Shown: one piece after another, positions 16,238 to 23,216 of the stretch | Position numbering within the stretch: the first letter of the stretch is position 1 | Layout: each line of letters opens with the position of its first letter | Assembly: GCF_010095445.2 (NCBI RefSeq) | Contig: NZ_WFGV02000049.1 | Span: forward strand, 1 to 43,084 | Direction of reading: 5' to 3' | Source of the DNA: Pseudomonas sp. TNT3 | GTDB lineage: Bacteria > Pseudomonadota > Gammaproteobacteria > Pseudomonadales > Pseudomonadaceae | Length of the DNA: 43,084 bases | Notes under the pieces: model-generated | What the model saw: only the letters and a program-made list of their open reading frames with translations | Database searches by the model: none | What the model was told of the DNA's origin: nothing | Position numbers and translations under genes: made by a program

Positions 16238-17566
16238 ATGGCCAAGAAGCTTTACATCGAAACCCACGGTTGCCAGATGAACGAGTACGACAGCTCGCGC
16301 ATGGTCGACTTGCTGGGCGAACACCAGGCCCTGGAAGTCACCGCTCGCGCTGAAGATGCCGACGTGATCCTGCTGAACACCTGCTCCATTCGCGAACGCG
16401 CCCAGGATCGGGTGTATTCCCAGCTCGGCCGCTGGCGCGAACTCAAACTGGCCAACCCGGACATGGTGATCGCCGTCGGCGGTTGCGTGGCCAGTCAGGA
16501 AGGCGCCGCCATCCGCGATCGCGCGCCGTACGTCGACGTGGTGTTCGGCCCGCAAACACTGCACCGTTTGCCGGAAATGATCGAAGCCGCGCGCGCCACC
16601 AAGCTCCCGCAAGTTGATGTCTCGTTCCCGGAAATTGAAAAATTCGACCATTTGCCCGAGCCACGCATTGATGGCCCGAGCGCTTATGTGTCGGTGATGG
16701 AAGGCTGCAGCAAGTACTGCACGTTCTGCGTCGTGCCTTATACACGCGGCGAAGAAGTCAGCCGCCCGTTCGACGACGTGATTGCCGAGATCATCCACCT
16801 CGCCGAGAACGGCGTGCGCGAAGTGACCCTGCTGGGTCAGAACGTCAACGGCTACCGTGGCAACACCCATGATGGTCGCCTGGCTGATCTGGCCGAGTTG
16901 ATTCGGGTTGTCGCCGCTGTCGATGGCATCGATCGCATCCGCTACACCACCTCGCACCCGCTGGAATTCTCCGACAGCCTGATCCAGGCCCACGCCGATG
17001 TCCCGGAACTGGTGAAACACCTGCATTTGCCGGTGCAATCGGGTTCCGACCGGATTCTCTCGGCGATGAAGCGCAACCACACGGCGCTGGAGTACAAGTC
17101 CAAGCTGCGCAAACTGCGCGCGGCTGTGCCAGGGATCTGCATCAGTTCGGACTTTATCGTCGGTTTCCCGGGCGAGACCGAAAAAGACTTCGAACAGACC
17201 ATGAAGCTGATTGAAGACGTCGGTTTCGACTTCTCCTACTCGTTCGTCTATAGCCAGCGCCCGGGCACCCCGGCCGCTGATCTGGCGGACGAGACCCCGG
17301 AAGCGCTGAAGAAAGAACGCCTGAATGCGCTGCAACATCGCCTGAACCAGCAAGGTTTCGAGATCAGCCGACAGATGGTCGGTTCGATCCAGCGGATCCT
17401 GGTGACCGATTACTCGAAAAAAGACCCTGGCGAGCTGCAAGGCCGGACCGAGAATAACCGGATCGTCAACTTCCGCTGCGACAATCCAACCTTGATCGGC
17501 CAGTTCGCCGACGTGCACATCGATGCCGCGCAGCCGCACTCGCTGCGGGGCTCGTTGATCCAATAG
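16238..17566 (+). CDS. miaB: tRNA-2-methylthio-N6-isopentenyladenosine synthase MiaB
   Basis: This 442-residue radical-SAM methylthiotransferase adds a methylthio group to i6A37 of tRNAs reading UNN codons. The auxiliary [4Fe-4S] cysteines are C12 (THGCQMNEYDS), C49 (NTCSIRE) and C83 (GGCVASQ). The radical-SAM cluster is C157-x3-C161-x2-C164 (GCSKYCTFC), the same numbers as E. coli MiaB. A C-terminal TRAM domain follows from about residue 375. I start at MAKKLYIETHGC; the longer frame from 16190 would overlap the promoter. It is followed by a terminator and a REP element. Confidence 0.97.
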   Translation: MAKKLYIETHGCQMNEYDSSRMVDLLGEHQALEVTARAEDADVILLNTCSIRERAQDRVYSQLGRWRELKLANPDMVIAVGGCVASQEGAAIRDRAPYVDVVFGPQTLHRLPEMIEAARATKLPQVDVSFPEIEKFDHLPEPRIDGPSAYVSVMEGCSKYCTFCVVPYTRGEEVSRPFDDVIAEIIHLAENGVREVTLLGQNVNGYRGNTHDGRLADLAELIRVVAAVDGIDRIRYTTSHPLEFSDSLIQAHADVPELVKHLHLPVQSGSDRILSAMKRNHTALEYKSKLRKLRAAVPGICISSDFIVGFPGETEKDFEQTMKLIEDVGFDFSYSFVYSQRPGTPAADLADETPEALKKERLNALQHRLNQQGFEISRQMVGSIQRILVTDYSKKDPGELQGRTENNRIVNFRCDNPTLIGQFADVHIDAAQPHSLRGSLIQ

Positions 17567-17567
17567 C

Positions 17568-17596
17568 ACCGCACGAATTTGCGGTACGAACTTTTT
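17568..17596 (+). terminator. miaB: Intrinsic terminator after miaB
   Basis: ACCGCA (17568-17573) pairs with TGCGGT (17580-17585), followed after five bases by CTTTTTG. The stem is short (6 bp) but the U-tract and position, just past the stop, support it. Confidence 0.6.
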
Positions 17597-17688
17597 GTGG
17601 CGAGGGGATTTATCCCCGTTGGGCTGCGAGGCAGCCCCAAAAAACAGGACTGCTACGCAGCCCAACGGGGATAAATCCCCTCGCCACA
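17596..17688. repeat. REP-type palindromic element, family A copy 2
   Basis: The arms TGTGGCGAGGGGATTTATCC and complement continue inward through CCGTTGGGCTGCG, giving a nearly complete palindrome with a loop around GGCAGCCCCAAAAAACAGGAC. It is the best-preserved copy of the family in the window and lies between miaB and phoH. Confidence 0.9.
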
Positions 17689-17792
17689 GTCAAAGCGTCA
17701 AAATCAGGCGCTTATTTAAGAGCTTTCGCACCTGCTCCACTGGCGTTATCCTTGATTTCATCTTAATTGCCCCAGGGCGGCTAAATACGACC

Positions 17793-18797
17793 TTGAACGC
17801 ACCCATCGAACCACATCGTTTCATGCTCGAGCCCTTTGAGGCTCGCCGCTTCGCCAATCTGTGCGGGCAATTCGACGAGCATTTGCGCTTGATCGAACAG
17901 CGCCTGACCATCGAGATCCGCAACCGCGGAAACCAGTTCGAACTGATCGGCGACCCCAAGCACACCACCTCCGCGGAAAACCTCCTGCGCCGCCTGTACC
18001 GGGAAACCAAAGGTACCGAGCTGTCGCCGGACATGGTTCACCTGTTCCTGCAGGAATCGGCCGTCGAAGAGCTGGACAACGTTTCCCCGTCCGAACCCTC
18101 CGTTGCCCTGCGCACCAAGAAAGGCATGATTCGCCCTCGCGGCTTGAATCAGCTGCGCTACGTGAAGGAAATTCTCGGTAACGACATCAATTTCGGCATC
18201 GGCCCGGCCGGTACCGGAAAGACTTATCTGGCCGTTGCCTGCGCGGTAGACGCGCTGGAACGCGAGCAGATCCGCCGCATTTTGCTGGTGCGTCCGGCGG
18301 TTGAAGCGGGCGAAAAGCTCGGCTTCCTGCCTGGCGATCTGTCGCAGAAAATCGATCCGTACCTGCGCCCGCTCTACGACGCACTCTACGAAATGCTCGG
18401 CTTCGAACACGTCGCCAAGCTGATCGAGCGCCAGGTGATCGAAGTTGCACCGCTGGCTTACATGCGCGGCCGGACCCTGAACAACAGCTTCATCATTCTC
18501 GATGAAAGCCAGAACACCACCGTCGAGCAGATGAAGATGTTCCTGACGCGGATTGGTTTCGGCTCGACGGCTGTCATCACAGGTGACATCACCCAGGTCG
18601 ACCTGCCGAAAGGCACCAAGTCCGGGCTGCACCATGTCATCGAAGTGTTGAAAGACGTTCCGGGCATCAGCTTCACCCATTTCAAGCCCAAAGACGTAGT
18701 GCGCCATCCATTGGTGCAACGCATCGTCGAAGCCTACGAGCGCTTCGAAAATCGCGTGGCCGACGAAGCCCCCAAGGACAGCCGCCGCGATGCTTGA
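17793..18797 (+). CDS. ybeZ: PhoH-like ATPase (YbeZ)
   Basis: The 334-residue protein is a P-loop NTPase of the PhoH family: Walker A GIGPAGTGKTYLA (about residues 133-145), Walker B IILDESQNTT, and ITGDITQVDLP. An N-terminal nucleic-acid-binding-like segment precedes the ATPase. I choose the TTG at 17793 (LNAPIEPHRFMLEPFEARRF) because family homologues begin MNAPIEP..., with AGGGCGG upstream; ATG 17823 is the fallback. It overlaps ybeY by 8 bases. YbeZ is reported to interact with YbeY in rRNA metabolism, so translational coupling makes sense. E. coli YbeZ is of similar length (346). Confidence 0.93.
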   Translation: MNAPIEPHRFMLEPFEARRFANLCGQFDEHLRLIEQRLTIEIRNRGNQFELIGDPKHTTSAENLLRRLYRETKGTELSPDMVHLFLQESAVEELDNVSPSEPSVALRTKKGMIRPRGLNQLRYVKEILGNDINFGIGPAGTGKTYLAVACAVDALEREQIRRILLVRPAVEAGEKLGFLPGDLSQKIDPYLRPLYDALYEMLGFEHVAKLIERQVIEVAPLAYMRGRTLNNSFIILDESQNTTVEQMKMFLTRIGFGSTAVITGDITQVDLPKGTKSGLHHVIEVLKDVPGISFTHFKPKDVVRHPLVQRIVEAYERFENRVADEAPKDSRRDA

Positions 18798-19284
18798 GCT
18801 TGATCTGCAACTGGCTACCCAAGCGTCTGCCCCGAGCGAAGCCGAGTTCCGCCAATGGTGCGAACTGGCCCTGCGCCAGCGCACAGCCGACTCGGAAATG
18901 ACCATTCGCCTGGTCGATGAAGAAGAAGCCCGGGAGCTCAACCACACCTGGCGGCAAAAGGATTACGCCACCAACGTCCTGTCGTTTCCGGCCGATGTGC
19001 CAGACGAATTCCTCGACATTCCACTGCTGGGCGATCTGGTGATCTGCGTGGCGGTGGTCGAGCGCGAAGCGGCTGAACAAGGCAAGGAACTAAAGGCCCA
19101 CTGGGCGCATCTGGTGATTCATGGCTGCTTGCATCTACTCGGTTACGACCATATAGATGACGACGAAGCCGAAGAAATGGAAGCACTGGAACGAACGTTG
19201 CTTGCCGAACTGGGTCATCCGGACCCATACGCGGACGACGAAATTGAAACATCCCCTATCGTTACAACAAAGGATTCAGAGTAA
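18790..19284 (+). CDS. ybeY: Endoribonuclease YbeY
   Basis: This 164-residue metalloprotein of the UPF0054 family acts in 16S rRNA 3'-end maturation and ribosome quality control. The zinc site HGCLHLLGYDH provides H111, H115 and H121, and NVLSFPAD (about 62-69) is the other conserved block. The acidic C-terminal extension (ADDEIETSPIVTTKDSE) is slightly longer than in E. coli (155 residues). Its start lies inside the end of the phoH-like gene and corC starts 5 bases after its stop. Confidence 0.96.
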   Translation: MLELDLQLATQASAPSEAEFRQWCELALRQRTADSEMTIRLVDEEEARELNHTWRQKDYATNVLSFPADVPDEFLDIPLLGDLVICVAVVEREAAEQGKELKAHWAHLVIHGCLHLLGYDHIDDDEAEEMEALERTLLAELGHPDPYADDEIETSPIVTTKDSE

Positions 19285-19289
19285 TCGCT

Positions 19290-20129
19290 ATGAGCGAAGA
19301 TCGATCGAGCAACGGGCAGAAGTCATGGCTGGGTAAGCTCACCCAGGCTTTTGCCCACGAGCCGAAAAACCGCCAGGAGCTGCTTGAGCTACTGCGCGAT
19401 GCACACCAAAACAAGTTGCTGGACAGCGAAGCGCTGGCCATTGTCGAAGGCGCCATTCAGGTGGCTGACCTGCAAGTACGGGACATCATGGTTCCGCGCT
19501 CGCAGATGATCAGCATCAAGGCGACCCAGACCCCTCGCGAGTTCCTGCCTGCCGTGGTCGATTCGGCCCACTCCCGCTACCCGGTGATCGGCGAAAGCCA
19601 CGATGACGTGATGGGCGTGTTGCTGGCCAAGGACTTGCTGCCGCTGATCCTCAAGGAGAACGGCGACAGCTTCAACATCAAGGACCTGCTGCGCCCGGCC
19701 ACGTTCGTGCCAGAGTCCAAGCGCCTGAATGTGCTGCTGCGTGAGTTCCGCGCCAACCACAATCACATGGCCATCGTCATTGACGAATACGGCGGCGTGG
19801 CCGGTCTGGTGACCATCGAAGACGTGCTGGAACAGATCGTCGGCGACATCGAAGACGAGCACGACGTCGAAGAAGACAGCTACATCAAGCCGCTGCCAAG
19901 CGGTGATTTCCTGATCAAGGCCCTGACGCCGATCGAGAACTTCAACGAGTTCTTCGACAGCGAATTCTCCGACGACGAGTTCGACACCGTCGGCGGTTTG
20001 GTGATGAGCGCGTTCGGGCACTTGCCTAAACGCAACGAAATCACTGAGATCGGCCCTTATCGCTTCCGCATCCTGAATGCCGACAGCCGTCGGATTCATC
20101 TGCTGCGCCTGACGCCCATTGCCCGTTAA
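19290..20129 (+). CDS. corC: CBS-domain protein CorC/YbeX
   Basis: The 279-residue protein carries a pair of CBS domains (about residues 68-190, with VRDIMVPRSQMISI and ITIEDVLEQIVGDIEDEHD) and the C-terminal CorC_HlyC transporter-associated domain (about 205-279). Family members are linked to Mg2+/Co2+ efflux and, in E. coli as YbeX, to ribosome homeostasis; the CBS pair probably senses adenine nucleotides. It is cytosolic, with no membrane segments here. It sits within the phoH-ybeY-corC-lnt operon, 5 bases after ybeY and 8 before lnt. Confidence 0.94.
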   Translation: MSEDRSSNGQKSWLGKLTQAFAHEPKNRQELLELLRDAHQNKLLDSEALAIVEGAIQVADLQVRDIMVPRSQMISIKATQTPREFLPAVVDSAHSRYPVIGESHDDVMGVLLAKDLLPLILKENGDSFNIKDLLRPATFVPESKRLNVLLREFRANHNHMAIVIDEYGGVAGLVTIEDVLEQIVGDIEDEHDVEEDSYIKPLPSGDFLIKALTPIENFNEFFDSEFSDDEFDTVGGLVMSAFGHLPKRNEITEIGPYRFRILNADSRRIHLLRLTPIAR

Positions 20130-20137
20130 GGAATGAC

Positions 20138-21661
20138 ATGCCCCGCGTAACCCGCCCCGGCTGGCCCGGTAACCTGCTGGCCGTGGTGGCCGGTGCACTG
20201 ACTACCCTGGCCCTGGCGCCGTTTGATATCTGGCCGTTGGCGTTGCTGGCGGTCGGGTTCTTTTATGCCGGGTTACGCGAACTGAATCCCCGCCAGGCCT
20301 TGGGTCGTGGCTGGTGTTACGGTTTTGGCCTGTTTGGCGCCGGCACCAGCTGGATCTACTACAGCATTCACCACTTCGGTGGTGCTTCTGTGCTGCTCGC
20401 CGGCTTCCTGATGCTGATTTTCACGGCGGCCATTGCCTGGTTCTTCGCCCTGCCCGCCTGGATCTGGGCGCGCTGGCTGCGGCGTAACGAAGCTCCGCTG
20501 GCCGACGCACTGGCGTTCGCAGCGCTGTGGGTCGGCCAGGAAGCCTTTCGCGGCTGGTTCCTGACCGGTTTCCCGTGGCTCTATTCCGGTTACAGCCAGC
20601 TGGACGGCCCCTTGTCCGGACTTGCACCACTCGGTGGCATGTGGCTGATCTCATTCACTCTGGCACTCACCGCCGCGCTCCTCTACAACGCGTTGCCGTT
20701 GGTTCGTACCGGACGCAAGGGCTTCATTGCTGCTGGCGCAGTGCTGCTGATTGGACCTTGGGTGGCGGGCATGGCGCTCAAGGAACACGCCTGGACCAGC
20801 CCCTCGGGCGCGCCACTGACCGTGGCAGCAATTCAGGGCAACATCGAACAAAGCATGAAATGGGACCCTGCGCAGTTGAACGCGCAACTGGCCCTGTACC
20901 GCGACATGAGCCTCAGCTCCAAGCGCGTGGACCTGCTGATCTGGCCGGAAACGGCCGTCCCGGTGCTCAAGGAGTCCGCCGAGGGCTACCTCACCATGAT
21001 GGGCAAGTTTGCGGCGGAACGTAATTCGGCGTTGATTACCGGCGTACCTATTCGCGAAGAAGTCCGGCACGAGAAACGCTTTTTCAACGGCATTACCGTG
21101 GTCGGCGAAGGCGACGGTACGTACCTGAAGCAGAAGCTCGTGCCATTTGGCGAGTACGTACCGCTGCAGGACGTGCTGCGCGGTCTGATCGCTTTCTTCG
21201 ACCTGCCGATGTCAGACTTCGCCCGAGGCCCGGCTGATCAGGCTCTGTTGCAGGCGAAGGGCTATCAGATTGCCCCGTTCATTTGTTACGAGGTGGTGTA
21301 CCCGGACTTCGCCGCCAGCCTTTCGGCGCGTAGCGATCTGCTGCTGACCATCAGCAACGACACCTGGTTCGGCACGTCAATCGGCCCGCTGCAACACTTG
21401 CAGATGGCGCAGATGCGCGCGTTGGAAGCCGGCCGCTGGATGATCCGTGCGACGAACAACGGCGTGACTGGCTTGATCAATCCGTTTGGCCAGATCACCG
21501 CTCAGATCCCGCAATTCGAACGCGGCATCCTGTACGGCGAAGTGGTGCCGATGCACAACCTGACGCCGTATTTGCAGTGGCGCTCGTGGCCACTGGTCAT
21601 CGTCAGCGTGCTGTTGTTTGGTTGGGCGTTGATTGCGAGCCGGATAGCCAAGACCGTTTGA
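20138..21661 (+). CDS. lnt: Apolipoprotein N-acyltransferase Lnt
   Basis: This 507-residue inner-membrane enzyme adds the third acyl chain to the N-terminal cysteine of lipoproteins, needed for Lol-dependent sorting. Several N-terminal helices (to about residue 215) precede a periplasmic nitrilase domain with catalytic triad E271 (LIWPETAVP), K333 (LKQKLVPFGEYVP) and C383 (FICYEVVYPD). A last helix lies near residues 483-500. It closes the phoH-ybeY-corC operon. Likely substrates encoded in this window include LptE, RlpA and the lytic transglycosylase lipoprotein. A REP element follows 15 bases after the stop. Confidence 0.97.
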   Translation: MPRVTRPGWPGNLLAVVAGALTTLALAPFDIWPLALLAVGFFYAGLRELNPRQALGRGWCYGFGLFGAGTSWIYYSIHHFGGASVLLAGFLMLIFTAAIAWFFALPAWIWARWLRRNEAPLADALAFAALWVGQEAFRGWFLTGFPWLYSGYSQLDGPLSGLAPLGGMWLISFTLALTAALLYNALPLVRTGRKGFIAAGAVLLIGPWVAGMALKEHAWTSPSGAPLTVAAIQGNIEQSMKWDPAQLNAQLALYRDMSLSSKRVDLLIWPETAVPVLKESAEGYLTMMGKFAAERNSALITGVPIREEVRHEKRFFNGITVVGEGDGTYLKQKLVPFGEYVPLQDVLRGLIAFFDLPMSDFARGPADQALLQAKGYQIAPFICYEVVYPDFAASLSARSDLLLTISNDTWFGTSIGPLQHLQMAQMRALEAGRWMIRATNNGVTGLINPFGQITAQIPQFERGILYGEVVPMHNLTPYLQWRSWPLVIVSVLLFGWALIASRIAKTV

Positions 21662-21675
21662 GACTGCTGAGCATT

Positions 21676-21735
21676 TGTGGCGAGGGGATTTATCCCCGCT
21701 GTGCAGCAGGCCCATTTCAGGGCTGCTGCGCAACC
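21676..21735. repeat. REP element, family A copy 3, right arm truncated
   Basis: The left arm TGTGGCGAGGGGATTTATCC and an inner hairpin (GCAGCAGGCCC, ATTTCA, GGGCTGCTGC) are intact. The right outer arm ends at GCGCAACCC, where it meets the TAG stop of the convergent ydcF-like gene. Confidence 0.75.
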
Positions 21736-22497
21736 CTATCGGTAAAACAACGAATACCCCACCTGCCCCACCGCCTCGTTCATCAACTGGCCGCTCTGCC
21801 AGATCGACTTGAACTCCGGCATCCAGCCGCCCAACGGTCGGGCATTGTCGCCGCCCAGAAACCCAACCGGCGCCGGCACTACCTCAAACCCGGCCTTCTC
21901 AAAACTCCAGACCGATCGCGGCATGTGGGCAGCTTGAGTCACGACCACCACGCGCTTGATGCCTTGCGGCAATAAGACCTGCGCACTCAACTGCGCATTC
22001 TCCCAAGTCGTGCGGCTGAGCCCTTCCTGCCAACGCACGGTCACGCCGAAATCATCCAATAACGAATCGGCCATCATTTTGGCTTCACTGGGTGGTGTGC
22101 CGTAGTGCAATCCGCCACTGGTCAGAATCGGCAGCCCCGAGGCCTTGGCAAGTCGCGCCGCATAACGCTCGCGCTCCAGGCCAATGCCCGTAGGTTGATC
22201 CGAGCCCCAAGCCGGATCACCCCTTTCGCGCCCCGAACCCAGCACCACGATGGCGTCCGCTCGCTGCCCAAGCGTCGCCCATTCATCGCGAGCCAATGGG
22301 GGCATTCGCTCCAGGGCATTCGCGCTCCATTGCACAACGACCGGCAAGCTCATCAACCAGAAACCGCCAAGGCCCAGCGCAAAACACACGCCGGCAAAGC
22401 GCGGTCTAGAGCGGCGGAACCACCAGGCAAGCACCAGCAACAGCAGAAGAATGCCGGGCGGCAGCAGAAGTTGTTTCACGAAATAACGAAAAGGCAT
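21736..22497 (-). CDS. YdcF/ElyC-family (DUF218) membrane-anchored protein
   Basis: The 253-residue protein has two N-terminal hydrophobic segments (about 10-26 LLLPPGILLLLLVLAWW, and 34-53) and a DUF218 domain from about residue 80: DAIVVLGSGRERG, LAKASGLPILTSGG, MMADSLLDDFGV, VVVTQAAHMPRSVWSFEKAG and a final VGYSLFYR. E. coli ElyC, of this family, affects peptidoglycan and enterobacterial-common-antigen lipid-carrier use; whether that role carries over is inference. Its stop codon abuts the truncated REP arm, so its last residues may have been shaped by that repeat. It is convergent with lnt. Confidence 0.83.
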   Translation of the reverse strand: MPFRYFVKQLLLPPGILLLLLVLAWWFRRSRPRFAGVCFALGLGGFWLMSLPVVVQWSANALERMPPLARDEWATLGQRADAIVVLGSGRERGDPAWGSDQPTGIGLERERYAARLAKASGLPILTSGGLHYGTPPSEAKMMADSLLDDFGVTVRWQEGLSRTTWENAQLSAQVLLPQGIKRVVVVTQAAHMPRSVWSFEKAGFEVVPAPVGFLGGDNARPLGGWMPEFKSIWQSGQLMNEAVGQVGYSLFYR

Positions 22498-22616
22498 CGA
22501 GCATCTCCAAAGATGCCCGAAGCCTAAGTGCGTTGACGCCTTGCGACAACATATTCGAAAGGACTGTGCGTTGAACTACAGTTGAAAAAGCAGTCGGGAC
22601 ATCGCCTCAAGTGCCC

Positions 22617-22937
22617 TTATTTGAATTGCAGAGACCGGACCTTTACCGCGTCCCTGCCAGGTGCCTTGTCCTTGAGCCAGATGATCTTGGCCGAACGTGG
22701 TGCGTCGAGTTGCTTCACTGCATCTGACAAGCATCCCTGTGTTTCACGTTCACTACGGTCCAGATACGCTTTGACCAGTGCAAACTCTGCAGGACTCAGG
22801 CCACGTAGTTCCAACTCCAGGGGGCGCTCATCGCGCAGCCGGTCAGCAGTTTTTGCCGCGTCCAGGGCCATCCCCAGACGATCGATCAGTCTTTCATACA
22901 GCTCCGGTTTTGTGACTTTTCGCTGTGACTCAACCAT
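22617..22937 (-). CDS. Small conserved hypothetical protein
   Basis: This 106-residue, charged, mostly helical protein (KPELYERLIDRLGMALDAAK, then LSPAEFALVKAYLDRSE) has no signal peptide or membrane segment. GAGGTGAGGG just before the ATG is a good Shine-Dalgarno, which supports real translation. I recognise no domain. It lies on the minus strand between the ydcF-like gene and leuS, diverging from leuS. From memory the same slot in other pseudomonads also carries a small hypothetical gene. Confidence 0.7.
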   Translation of the reverse strand: MVESQRKVTKPELYERLIDRLGMALDAAKTADRLRDERPLELELRGLSPAEFALVKAYLDRSERETQGCLSDAVKQLDAPRSAKIIWLKDKAPGRDAVKVRSLQFK

Positions 22938-23216
22938 CCCTCACCTCATTGAAGATAAGTCTTGCTCCCCATTTAGAGCTTAGCTTCCATGATCAAACCA
23001 GCTGAGTGCTGCGACCAACGGCCCTCGCAGCGTGTTTCACAAGACCTGCGGCAGCAATCAGGGTTTCCCTCGGTAGAGCGCGGTCATGTATGCTACGGCG
23101 CTTCCTGTAACTCCACTTCCAGCTCGTCTGGACACCGAAACGCCGATTTGGCGTGCTCACCGTCCAGCGTCGCATTGAAGAGGATTAGGCCACCCCTATT
23201 CAGTTCAAAAGTAGCC

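Noticed and set aside
16103..17665. Upstream continuation of the DUF1820 frame (about 520 codons)
   Set aside because: It is antisense to miaB; only the last 109 residues match a protein family.
22989..23216. 76-codon N-terminal extension of LeuS
   Set aside because: The extension is basic, cysteine/serine-rich and unlike the family; MHEQYQPREIEAAAQ at 23217 is the conserved start.
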